Below are positions 32,634-42,469 of a DNA stretch of 64,000 nt, piece by piece (the first letter of the stretch is position 1; every line of letters begins with the position of its first letter). The position numbers and the translations under genes were made by a program. Origin of the DNA: Massariosphaeria phaeospora (lineage: Eukaryota > Ascomycota > Dothideomycetes > Pleosporales); NCBI GenBank assembly GCA_011032825.1, contig JAADJZ010000014.1, forward strand, positions 1 to 64,000, in the 5' to 3' direction. The notes beneath the pieces are model-generated. The model was not told the origin of the DNA. It did not search any database and saw nothing but the letters and a program-made list of their open reading frames with translations.

Positions 32634-34181
32634 CTACCCCATGGAATTCTGCGCACCCCAGACGAACTTCCACTCGACAGCCTCCGCATCCTTCCTCGGC
32701 AAGATATCGACCTCGACATCCCAATCCGGTTTCGGCATGGCATTCCAAAGATCCGCGTTGTTGGTCGAAGGTATCTTCCACGCACCGTCCTTGGGCTTTA
32801 CATCGAACTGTAGAAGCATCATGGCAGCCAGTGAGACCATTGCGTTTGTGGAGAAGTGGCGGCCTGGACACATTGTGACTCCGGCACCAAACGGGCGAAA
32901 ATTCGATGTGTTGACCAGTCGCTTGCGTGCGCTAGCGGGAAACAAGAAGCGGCGGTGGTTGAAGAGGTCGGCGTCCAGTCCCCAGATCGCGGCATCGTAG
33001 TGCACTACCGGCCCGGGGATCATGAGCATGGCGTCCTTCTTGAGGAGGTACTGCCCGTCGAGGAGGAAGTCTTCCCGGATATTCTTGGCCGAGATGACGG
33101 TGCTGTGGTATCGGAGTGTTTCGTTCAGCATGGCCATCAAAGTCGGACACTTCGACTTAAGCTGACTAAGGTCAATAACGGTCACTCGACGCCCATCTGG
33201 TGTCAATGTATCGTTCGATGCCAAGTTAGCCAAGATCTCCTGACGACAGTTCCCTAGGACGACGTTGTTCGACAGTACACGGAACATGAGCCAGAATGCT
33301 GCGATGCCGCCGCTGCTAAGCATTGCTAGCAGCGTTGCCATGTCCAATTTGGCCGCTTCTTCCAATTCAAGTCCATGGCTCATATATCCATCGAACATCT
33401 CGCGAACCATTGGAAATGCTTGGAAGTGGCCACCTTTCCGAAAGTACTGTTGCAACGCTGCGATGACTCGGAGGCGAGCTTGAAGGCTGCGGTATGCGGT
33501 GATGTTGGGAAAAGGGCTGTAGAGCAAGTGCTTGATGCCCGGCACGAAGTCATGCCAGCTCGCCTCGACCTCCGGATCACGGAATGGATTCTGCGGTCCG
33601 TACATTGCGTCAGTCAATGCGAGTGCCAGATCATGCTGGATGGTGTGCAAGAGCCCGACGTTCATCTGTCCAGCCAGACCGGGGACACTAGCTGATAGAG
33701 CGTCCGTGGCTGCACCGCTCACCATGTCTAGATTGGAACCAGTGTGCAGATACTTGTGGACGCCTGCCGTGAACCCGTTGCCCATTCCGCTAAACGCATT
33801 ACGGAGGATTGCTTGAGATTTCTTAGTGATGCCACTGAACAGGAAACCAAACTCCAGTGCAACCGGCTGGAAGGCGAACGCATTACCCTGACGCTGGATC
33901 GTGTTTATCAGGGCCGGCTGATTGACGACGTAAATGCGCGTGAAGGGAAGCCGAATGGTAGTTATGGGGAGGCGGTACTTGTCCCGAAGCTGGATCAGAT
34001 ACTGGACCTTTTCAGTGAAGATTCCCACGAGAGGGTCCAAGAACGGAATCGATGTTGCAACTGGCGGCGGTTCTTTGCGGTCCTGGGTTATTTGGAGTAA
34101 AATATACAAGACGACATACAACCCGGCGCATGCAAGCACTCCAGCTGTAGAGAACTGGTACATGGTCAAATAGTAAGACAT
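32634..34181 (-). CDS. Cytochrome P450, CYP7/CYP8-like (microsomal)
   Basis: Single exon, 515 aa. The N-terminal hydrophobic anchor (about 12-32, AGVLACAGLYVVLYILLQ) would tether it to the ER. P450 marks: ExxR in NETLRYHS (E354, R357) and the heme loop FRPFGAGVTMCPGRH with the thiolate Cys438. The I-helix region reads LLAMLSSGGIAAFWLMF and lacks the usual acid-Thr pair; a changed I helix ending in A-x-FW is a trait of CYP7/CYP8-type (sterol hydroxylase or prostacyclin-synthase-like) enzymes, which in fungi often act in secondary metabolism. No biosynthetic cluster is visible around it. A second ATG seven codons on (34163) is an alternative start. Confidence 0.85.
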   Translation of the reverse strand: MSYYLTMYQFSTAGVLACAGLYVVLYILLQITQDRKEPPPVATSIPFLDPLVGIFTEKVQYLIQLRDKYRLPITTIRLPFTRIYVVNQPALINTIQRQGNAFAFQPVALEFGFLFSGITKKSQAILRNAFSGMGNGFTAGVHKYLHTGSNLDMVSGAATDALSASVPGLAGQMNVGLLHTIQHDLALALTDAMYGPQNPFRDPEVEASWHDFVPGIKHLLYSPFPNITAYRSLQARLRVIAALQQYFRKGGHFQAFPMVREMFDGYMSHGLELEEAAKLDMATLLAMLSSGGIAAFWLMFRVLSNNVVLGNCRQEILANLASNDTLTPDGRRVTVIDLSQLKSKCPTLMAMLNETLRYHSTVISAKNIREDFLLDGQYLLKKDAMLMIPGPVVHYDAAIWGLDADLFNHRRFLFPASARKRLVNTSNFRPFGAGVTMCPGRHFSTNAMVSLAAMMLLQFDVKPKDGAWKIPSTNNADLWNAMPKPDWDVEVDILPRKDAEAVEWKFVWGAQNSMG

Positions 34182-36052
34182 GTTGGGGTACTGTGAGCAC
34201 GACGTGGTGTTGTATGAGGTACAATGAAGAAGTGAAGTGCCTGGAGTAGGTGATGTTGGGTAAATAGGGAAGAGCTGTTTACTATCAGGGGATTATATAA
34301 GTACTACGAACATCGCCACCGGCTCGTCCATAATCTGCTCAGCGCGGTATAACAATGTGAAACCGTCTTCTCTGTACACAATGCGCAGATTGTGACGTCG
34401 CATCCGCCGCTCATTGGTATGGCCGCAGGCAAGAAAGTACCTGGCAAAGCGGAAAATCTGTCTGAGAGCACGTTTAACGGCGCATCTCCACCCATCTCGA
34501 GGGCTGAGTGATATCGGGTTATGCCCAAGGATAACGTATGAACATCCTAAGCTCGAGTCATCCAAACTACTCACCCGCTAGCGAACGAATATTTGCCTTT
34601 CTCCGTACTACGGATTTCACAATGGCAACATGATGCTGATACAATGTATCTCATCTACCCCGTTTTAGATTCCTGAGTGCACGCCAATTTTAAGGCTAAC
34701 CGCACATCACATCAGTGATTCATCACATACAATGCGATGGTACTGGTCCTGGTAGAGCCTCCTGCAGATAGGGGATTGCTACGAGCCCGCGATCGCATTC
34801 ATTTCCGATGCCACGCAACTCAGAAAAACCGCTGATATCATTCTCTGTACTAATCTCAAGATGTGACTATCTTCATGTGTCAAATCCGGAACATTTGACG
34901 AGGTCACAAATGGTCACGTGATCGACATCGGGGTGATCCTTGGGAAGACCTCGGCTAGACGAAGCTGCAATTGAGCAAATTTAAAGGCCGAAGACCTCAG
35001 AAGGCCCCTTTTATCAACCGTGAGCTATGCAAGGCGTGCATTGAGATACCATCCGAGTAACGAATACGCTTTATATGGGATACATCATACCTAGGTGCTC
35101 ACTACAGCCGTAGGAGTCTCCAAAGAACAGGTTCTACTGGAAAAGATTTGAGTTCGCTAGAGTCAAAAATCTGAAGCATCATCTGGAGTAGAACAGATAA
35201 TCGTCAAGGCTAGGCATGCGATGGTATGAGGACTGTATAGTGGAATGCGCTTAGTCTTTCCCCAACAGATGCCATCTTCGAAGGTTAAATTAGTATGTAT
35301 CTGTAATTAAGGTAATCATAAATCCCCTCCCCCACGTACGCATTTGATTCTCCTTATTAACCCCTGACGGTGTACAACCTCCAGTTGAAGGCCAGTTCAA
35401 TAGCCGCCGAACACGTCGATACTAGCGAAAGAAGTATATGTTTCTCCATCTCTACGCTGAAAAGTACGTAGGGGTGAATTCCGAAGGGTTGCGCCGGTGC
35501 GGGGCGCAGGGGTTGTTTCCACCGGACCTTCCACTTCACAACACCACACCGACCGCCAAGAAAGGCATCGTCACTACGACACTCAGCACCCGGCCGCCCC
35601 GCCCACGAGCGTCATTGCCAAGTTCGCGTATTTCGTCATCTCCGCATCGGCCTTGATAGCACCTCAGCACCACCGAGCCTTCTTCTTCTCTCGAACACCA
35701 CACTCCTGCACATCTTCTTCTGCACACCTACTTCTTGCAAGCACAACACAACTTTGCATACCCACTGTCGAAGCAGCCTGCCTTTCTACCCGAGCCTCCA
35801 GTAAATCCTCGTCTCTGCAAGTAATCCACACCGACCAGGTACGCAAACCCGTCTACATCCACATTCCCTCTCGTCGGCCTCCCCAAGCGGCCGCGCGCAT
35901 ATCCCACATAATCCAGCTACCCGGCGGCTCTCGATTGCCCACCCGTCGCTCTCGCCGTCCTGAGCCCTCATCTTACGCCGACTTCACGTCCTCCCGCAAC
36001 GGCATCAACTACCAGCGCTCTGACACTTCTGTAAACTCCAGTCGCAACAGCC
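34182..36052. other. 1.9-kb intergenic region
   Basis: Upstream of both neighbours (P450 on -, duplicated-exon gene on +). A TATATAA-like site at about 34290-34297 is a candidate P450 TATA box, and a TCACGTGA palindrome lies near 34914-34921. From 35560 the DNA is a C-rich leader for the next gene; a 265-codon frame (35497-36294) runs through it but becomes real only where it overlaps exon 2 of that gene. Confidence 0.4.
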
Positions 36053-37195
36053 ATGTCTCTTGCCTACTATATCTTTTGTGCGACCCAGTCCGCTGCCAAA
36101 TCCCGGTACGGCGACATCGTAAGTATATGCTAGTTCCAAGAGGCTCGTCTCTTCGGGATGTAGCTAATATATGCGACGTACAGGACATGGAAGACTCCCC
36201 AGCGCACACCGTCTCCCAGCCCCTAGGCTCCACAACCCAGTCCTCTGCCGAATTCCAAGACGGCGACATCGTAAGTATATGTGACTTCCAATAAGCTCAT
36301 CTCTTCGGGATGTAGCTAATATGTGCGACGCACAGGAAATGGAGAACTCCCTAGCGCACACCATTTCCCAACCCCGAAGCTCTACGAACGAGTCATCTGC
36401 CCGGGACGACGACGCCGTAAGTATATTCTAGTTCTGAAAGGTTCGCCCCTTTGGAATGTAGCTAATATATGCGACGCACAGGAAATGCAAGACACTTCAG
36501 CACACACCGTCTCCAAGCCCCGAAGCCCGGCTCAGACCAAAGTCGCAAAGAAACGTACCCCCGGGCCCAAAACCATCATCACCAAGGGCAGGAAAGCGAA
36601 AATATCTCCCAAGACGAGCCCCGCTCCGACCAAAGTCGCAAAGAAACGTACCCCTCGGCCCAAAACCATCATCGCCAAGGGCAGGAAAGTGAAGATCTCT
36701 CCCAAGACGCAAATCATCACATCCCCCTCCGAAATCGCCGCCCTCCAGAAACACGTAGACCAAGAGGTAGCCTGCGCCCCCGGCCCCATGCAAGTGGTGA
36801 GCGAAAAAGAAGCAGAAGCCGACACCCTCCGGGAGAAAGCGCGCCAGTTCCGCGCCCTGTTCGACATCTTCCGCGACGAGCCGGGCTACTCGCTCTTCGA
36901 CGACGAGCGCAACATCGGCTTCGTCACTGACAAGCTGCGCGACATGCTCGATGACTTCGACCGGCGCGACTTCAACGACCGGGCCGAGATCCGCATCGCC
37001 GAGTGCTGGCAGCTCGGGTACATGAGGGAGTGCCACGGGTTCCTCGAGATCAACGCGGTGAAGCCCGAGCAGAAAGTGCTGAAGAGGATTGTTGGCAGTA
37101 TTGTGCGCCTGTTGGAGAAGGCGAGGGGCATGGCGATGCGGCTTGATAGGATGCCGGTTCTCGGATCGCTCGTGCCATTCGTGGCGGCGCACTGA
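36053..37195 (+). CDS. Unknown protein built by tandem exon-intron duplication
   Basis: Exons 36053-36118, 36184-36270, 36336-36416, 36482-37195; 315 aa. All three introns are exactly 65 nt, phase 0, and nearly identical (GTAAGTATAT donor, GTAGCTAATAT branch region, TGCGACG-CACAG end). Exons 2 and 3 and the start of exon 4 are also copies (DMEDSPAHTVSQP, EMENSLAHTISQP, EMQDTSAHTVSKP), and the tail of exon 1 matches the tail of exon 2 (TQSAAKSRYGDI against TQSSAEFQDGDI). Exon 4 adds two basic ~30-aa repeats (KKRTPGPK / KKRTPRPK), resembling AT-hook-type or nuclear-localisation sequence. A helical, charged C-terminal domain of about 150 residues follows (for example REKARQFRALFDIFRDEPGY). No known domain recognised; a nuclear role is a guess from the basic repeats. 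Confidence 0.7.
36119..36481 (+). repeat. Tandem array of ~150-bp intron+exon units
   Basis: Units start at the donors 36119, 36271 and 36417. Intron copies differ at roughly 8 of 65 positions (copies 1 and 2, by eye), and each unit keeps the reading frame (exon pieces of 87 and 81 nt). Confidence 0.85.
36536..36709 (+). repeat. Coding direct repeat, 93-nt unit, nearly two copies
   Basis: Unit 1 at 36536-36628 and unit 2 at 36629-36709 encode TKVAKKRTP(G/R)PKTII(T/A)KG followed by RK(A/V)KISPKT. It lies inside exon 4, so this gene carries a second, independent tandem duplication. Confidence 0.85.
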
Positions 37196-37443
37196 ACTAC
37201 CTTCCTTAATCCAAAGGTCTACTCTGGCACCACCAGGATGGTTGCTAGGGCAAAGGCTCGCGATATCCTGGAGCATCCACACCGCCATTCGTCCGTCCGC
37301 CCGCAGTCTAGCAGCGCAGGCACAGCCGCGCATCTCCAACACCTCGATCGATCGTCCATCTTCCCCGCCCACAACCCCATCAGTGCCTCCCTCCCCCCAT
37401 CCACCACGAATAATGAGACCCTCTTCCCAAACACTCTTCCCAC

Positions 37444-38301
37444 TCATCCCCCACCCCCCGGCGTCTTCAACTTATCCCCCAAAATCGCCGGATCCAACAT
37501 CGCCACCTCCTTGGCCTCGATCCCACACCTCACCCACATACTCCGCCACAGCGCGCCGACCGTCCGCTCCTCCGGCATGAACACCACCGTATTTACAAAG
37601 GTCCGCGTCGTGTTGGCGCACGCCGGCATGTTGAACAGCTGCGCCTCGCACCCGGCACCCTTGCCCGCGAGAAACACGCCGCAGCGCGCGTCGCGCGGCA
37701 GATCGATGCATGTGCCGTTGATATATTGAGCTGCGGGCGGCGGGAAGACTGTATTTTTCAAGAGTGCGCCGCGGCAGTGTTTTGGGCCGCTGGGGCCGTC
37801 GTAGGTGAGGGCGAGGATGGGGGACGCGGGGGGTGCTGCTGGCGGTGAGGCGTGCGGTGTTGGTGTTGATGAGGCGGAAGTTGGAGTCTGCGCGAGGCCG
37901 ATGAAGCCTTCGTCAATGGACGATGGACTCGCGTGTGGTGTATGCGTCTGGCCGATAACTCCTTCTTGCGTCTCCGTCATTGCTGCTGCCGGCCGCCGCG
38001 TTCTAGTCAGCGAGACATACAGCGTCGATTCCCCGCGCCCCGACCCCACCGTCTGCGTCCCACTCAACACATCCGCGCGATCAAAAGCCGTGTCATTGAT
38101 TCTTCCCTTTGAAAACCCCTTCCCTAAATTCGGACTCGGGTCATGGTCCACGTGTGCTAGTTTCTGCGCCTGCGCGATGGAGACTTGGATTATCTTTTTC
38201 GAAGGCGCGCGCGCTTGCAGCGAGGTTGCGAGGGAGATGGCGATGGTGAAGAGCAGGATGAGGGAGGTGGCGAGGATGAACAGGCGGTGGGTAATTGGCA
38301 T
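37444..38301 (-). CDS. Signal-anchored or secreted protein with Cys-containing C-domain, unknown
   Basis: 285 aa, one exon. N-terminal hydrophobic segment (HRLFILATSLILLFTIAISL) acts as signal peptide or anchor. A low-complexity Ser/Thr/Pro middle (about 80-160) contains an imperfect internal repeat (GVIGQTHTPHASP and GFIGLAQTPTSAS). The C-terminal ~120 residues form a compact domain with conserved-looking cysteines (KHCRGALL, GTCIDLPRDARCGVFL, GAGCEAQLFNMPACANT, MWVRCGIEA). The pattern resembles small secreted fungal proteins but I cannot name a family. It converges on the duplicated-exon gene, stops 248 bp apart. Confidence 0.65.
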   Translation of the reverse strand: MPITHRLFILATSLILLFTIAISLATSLQARAPSKKIIQVSIAQAQKLAHVDHDPSPNLGKGFSKGRINDTAFDRADVLSGTQTVGSGRGESTLYVSLTRTRRPAAAMTETQEGVIGQTHTPHASPSSIDEGFIGLAQTPTSASSTPTPHASPPAAPPASPILALTYDGPSGPKHCRGALLKNTVFPPPAAQYINGTCIDLPRDARCGVFLAGKGAGCEAQLFNMPACANTTRTFVNTVVFMPEERTVGALWRSMWVRCGIEAKEVAMLDPAILGDKLKTPGGGG

Positions 38302-39356
38302 TGCTGTGTTTATTGAAACTCTTGAGGATCAGGTTATGTTGAACTGGGTTGGCGATTTTCGAAGTGGTGAGGTTGGGATGGGATGGGATGACTGAGGTGT
38401 AGTGGTGCGCGCCAAGGGGGTGTTTCAGAATGGAGGGGCGATGAAACATGACGCTACCCTGCTGCCGCACTTGCTGGTCTCTGGTTTCGCGTCTCTCCTT
38501 TCCGATCTCTACGTCTGTTTTGCATTGTCGTGAGATTCGAGGTATTATCCATGCAACTGCAAGGCTCATTATCTATTCACCTTTCTACTTCATGATCCTC
38601 TGCTTATCTGCTGCCCCGCCACTAACCTCAACATATCATGAAATCCCACTACTCCATACATACCTCAACAACGATTTACTCTCGTTACATTCCGAGTAGC
38701 TGATGCTTGGCAACCTAATTGACTCGCTCCTCTGAAAGAACCCAAAGAAACGAGAGGCAGAATACCTAAATTTCCCATCTCGAAAAACGGAGTTGACATG
38801 CATCATTTTATGGTCTTTTTGGGTTTTAGCTAGTACACAAACATAAGATCAAAGCCCCTCGTATCTCAGAACACAAATCACGTATTTTAAAAAAGGCCCG
38901 CAGGCAACACAAATCTGCTGTTCGTGATTGGAACAGCTGGCGGTCATCGGCGGGACCGCCTCCACGGTTCAGTTCAACTGTACCTTGACTTGCATGGTAG
39001 CGGAGAATTAGGACTTTCGAATTAAGTATTGCCATGTGTACCTTTCACGTTATGGGACGGACTATTCAGAGTTCTCGAGCACTCGAGAGCGAGCTTGCTT
39101 GCAGCGCGAAAGGGGAAGAATCTAAACATAAGTAGCAGACAAGTAGGATAAACGCAGCCGATACGCTGCATGGCACCCATTGGGCGTAGAGTGATGAATC
39201 CAGCGTTCGATAAGAATGTTTTCAATTCGAACTGAACTAAACCGGCTGATCGGCAGCCCTCATCTTCGATGGTACCGCAGACCTATATCCAAAGTCCTCC
39301 CAACACCTTATTCAAGAGACCGTAGATGTTGATCCATCCATATGAAGAAAGAAAAA

Positions 39357-39395
<39 letters not shown>

Positions 39396-39490
39396 TAAGA
39401 AAGAGAGGAAGAGACCATGCTCCATCGCAACGGCCCGACCCAGCTCGACTCAGCTCGACTCAGCTCCGCCCTTGTCCCAACCCATCCGCC
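38302..39490. other. 1.2-kb intergenic region
   Basis: Promoter of the minus-strand gene ending at 37444, and 3' flank of the gene at 39491. Contains an (AAAG)n microsatellite. No gene seen. Confidence 0.4.
39344..39404. repeat. (AAAG)n microsatellite
   Basis: About 60 bp of GAAA units with minor interruptions. Confidence 0.9.
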
Positions 39491-40301
39491 TCACTCCTCC
39501 TCCCATTCAGGCCACTCCCAATACGGGTCCCAGTGATTCTCCGGATCGTACAACTCCAGCTCCACCCCATACAGCGCACACCGCTCATCCAGATGCAGCA
39601 CATACCCGTCGCGCTCTCGGTCGTAAACCGGACACCATTTGACCGTCGTGCGGCCCGTGGGCCCCGGACAGTCGCTCACGCCGTCTGTGGTGCCACAGAC
39701 GCGCAGCGCGTTGTACAGGGGATTCAGTGTGTAGGTCCATCTACGCAGTGCGGAGTCAGCAAAGACGGAAACATGCAGATGGCTACTGAGCAGATCTGTC
39801 AGGCCATTGACTTACTCGTCCAGGACCCCGTCTTCAGACGGCGCGTTCGCGTCCCTGAGCTCGAGGGCGCCGCGCAGTGTCGCGTTCCCCGGGATGGTCT
39901 CCGAATGCTTATTGAACACGAGTTTGTGCCCTGTCGCCTGGTCGATGATCTTGCCGCCCTTTTGCATACCTCCAGCGTGCGTGATGGTGAAGTTGTCGAT
40001 GCAGCGGCCCGTGTCGTTGAGCCAGATGGCGAGTTCGGGGGCCGGCGTCATGATTGATTGCTGCATGCGGAGGAACTTGAAGCTGACTGGGTCGTTCGGG
40101 GTTTCGGGTACTAGGGTACTGGAAGGCTATTAGCTTCGCGGGTGGGGAGACGATGGTAACTTGAAGCGCCTGCAGAACGGAGAAGATGGCAAAGAGGTGT
40201 CCGTACCCGATAGCACGAAGCTGGTACACGCGATCCGCCGCCACAGTGCCGCGCAGCAGCAGCAGGAAGGCGAAGACGCCAAGGCCATTGAGAAACTGCA
40301 T
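39491..40301 (-). CDS. Secreted protein of unknown function
   Basis: Exons 40301-40207, 40118-39816, 39740-39491; 215 aa. Signal peptide MQFLNGLGVFAFLLLLRGTVAA, mature start DRVYQLRAIG. Introns of 88 nt (donor GTACGG) and 75 nt restore the frame exactly (split Gly and Glu codons). The middle reads PVSFKFLRMQQS, DTGRCIDNFTITHAGG and ATGHKLVFNKHSE; the C-terminus holds cysteine pairs (LRVCGTTDGVSDCPGP, VKWCPVY, DERCALYGVEL) and ends in an acidic tryptophan-rich tail (NHWDPYWEWPEWEEE). It resembles small secreted proteins found across plant-associated ascomycetes, but no named domain is evident. Confidence 0.7.
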
Positions 40302-41007
40302 CCTAACTAGAGAGAGCCCAACGAAGGGAATAAGTGGGAAGTAATACGGCTGAAAGCCGCAACCCGAAGCAAAGTGAAGCAAAGAGAAGGAACAAGGACC
40401 GAAGCCAGCGAAAGGCGGGGTGCTTAACAAGTACGTACGTGCGAGCTTTGACGCCTCGTGGCCCTCGCGGTGAACGACTGGAGCGTTTGCAGTCAGTGCA
40501 TGCCCGCCCGAGCGTGAGCTAAAGGAAAGTCCAGTCGGCAGCCAATGTGCCTCTCCCAATTTACCTAATGCGTGGTCTATGCTGCGGCGAAGACGTGCCG
40601 CGAGGCCGAGTTATTGGTAGGAAAGTTGTAAGTCGCGTTTTGGCGACCAAGTCCGTAATAGGAAGCCACTGTCCCCGCGACTTGTGATCTAATTCCCCAA
40701 TTACGCAATTCCGCAACCGAACTGAATTAGATTGAACGGCTCCATCAAACTCACAATCCAAGACCCTTTTCAAATACCACGGCCATTGACTCAACTAGAG
40801 ACGAAACGTGGTGCAACTTCGGTGTCGCAGGCGGGGTGGCGGTGTCGTCGAACAGGTGACCTCGCAACGTCCAGCCGAGAGCGCCTCCAACACTATCTTG
40901 CAAAGCTGCGCAACAAGTCCCGAATCTGAAGCCCAACCGCCATGCTCAAAAGCCCCTTCTCTCTTTCCTTCATTTTCCTGATCATTTGTCGAGTCAACTG
41001 ACCCACC
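40302..41007. other. Intergenic 706 bp
   Basis: Promoter of the secreted-protein gene and 3' flank of the hydrolase gene; AT/GC mixed, no gene seen. Confidence 0.4.
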
Positions 41008-42282
41008 CTACGCCAGCCGCTGCACCCACCACTCCTCAACCACCACCTGCGCCCTACTCTTCCCCTCATACTTGAACATAACATCCATAATCGGCCCAAT
41101 ATGCGCCTCCCCCCGCGCAACTTCCAGCGTAGCCTTCTCCGGTTCCCCACCCCCCACCCTCCACGCCTCTCCAAACCTCTCCCCAAACTCCCTCAACGCA
41201 TCAACAAACACCTCGTCCTCCCCCGCCCAAACCATCACATCCCCAACTTTCTCATGCACACCGCGCCACCACCCCATACCCGCAAGCAGCGCCTCGCTAT
41301 AATTATCCCCCTCAGTAACTTCCTTAACCGGCATCTCCCCCCGCGCACTGCCAAGGAACATCGCCGCCCATTTCCGCAGCATGCCCGGCACAAGCGTATC
41401 GCGCTGCGCGTTCCGCGCAAAGCTCGCGTGCGCCGTCGAGAAGCTGACCCACGGGCTGTACACGCAGACGCCGGCCAGCGGCGCCGCGAGCGCGATGCGC
41501 GGGATGGCGAGGGAGGGGTGCGGGTGCGGGTGCAGGATGTGGGAGAGGAGGGAGAGGACGAGGGCGCCGCCGGCGGAGTCGCCGGTTAGGAGGATGCGCG
41601 AGGGGGGGCGGGTGGTGAGGAGGTGGGAGAGCGCGGTTGCGGCTTGGGAGAGTTGGGTGGGGAAGATGGCTTCGGGGGCGAGGGTGTAGGCGGGGAGGAG
41701 GACGGCTGCGGAAGCGGAAGCGGAAGCTGAACTGTGCGGTTGGGTAGGGGCGTTGAGGTCGGAGATGAGGCGGTGGAAGTATTGCATGTGACCGATTGTG
41801 CAGGGCTGTGTGTATCCGCCGCCTACGATGGATGGACAGTCAGTGATAAGCGCGCGGATCGGAGCGCGCGAGTATTGCATCACATACCGTGCAGGAAGAG
41901 AATGACAAAATCCGCATCTTCATCGCCAATCCAGTGACACATCACACCATCCAAGTGCAGACTATTAGGCACAGCCTTCGTCTCCGCACACAGGTCAAGG
42001 TAGGTGTCGGTAGTGCTCTTATACATATATCTCGCCTGCGCAATAGTAATATGCTCGAGCATGGTCCTTATCGCAGCGTAAAAGACATCCTTAAACAACA
42101 CCGGCGCCCCGTTCCAGCTGCTCCATCGCAAGGGTGCAGTTGCGAGCCTGATCAGGACGGCGAGGACTATGCACGGCGAGTTAGAATCGAGCGGCCGGGA
42201 GAGGAAGAGCAGAGTGCATACGGATCCGAGCGCCGAGCAGCACAAGGCCTGCTAGACTGGGGGATGGCTGAGGAGGAGGCAT
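41008..42282 (-). CDS. Alpha/beta hydrolase, HSL (hormone-sensitive lipase-like) family
   Basis: Exons 42282-42222, 42166-41888, 41822-41008; 384 aa. ATG 42282 starts MPPPQPSPSLAGLVLLGARI, so a hydrophobic N-terminal helix continues across intron 1. HSL marks: oxyanion motif HGGGY (split by intron 2, a 65-nt GT-AG intron), nucleophile elbow GDSAGG, acid in WAGEDEVFVD and His in GEAHIGP near the C-terminus. The family hydrolyses short-chain esters, including lactones and acetylated metabolites. The gene lies just downstream of a second, unrelated alpha/beta hydrolase on the same strand (187 bp between them). Exact substrate unknown. Confidence 0.85.
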
Positions 42283-42469
42283 GCTGGCTGATGTGCAGAC
42301 GGCGTCTAGAGTGTGAGGCTAGAAAAGAGGACGGGCTAAGAGAAGACGCGAAGGCTTGGCTACGTCCACTCCATCATTCTTCCGCACGAGTCAGGATAAA
42401 GAAGGAGGGCGATAATTTGATCTCCGGGGAAGACAAGGGCATAAGTATTTATCATGCCAAAGACCTGTT

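Noticed and set aside
36497..37447. 316-codon antisense frame opposite the duplicated-exon gene
   Set aside because: Mirror of a GC-rich coding exon; the + strand frame joins perfectly across three introns and is the real one.
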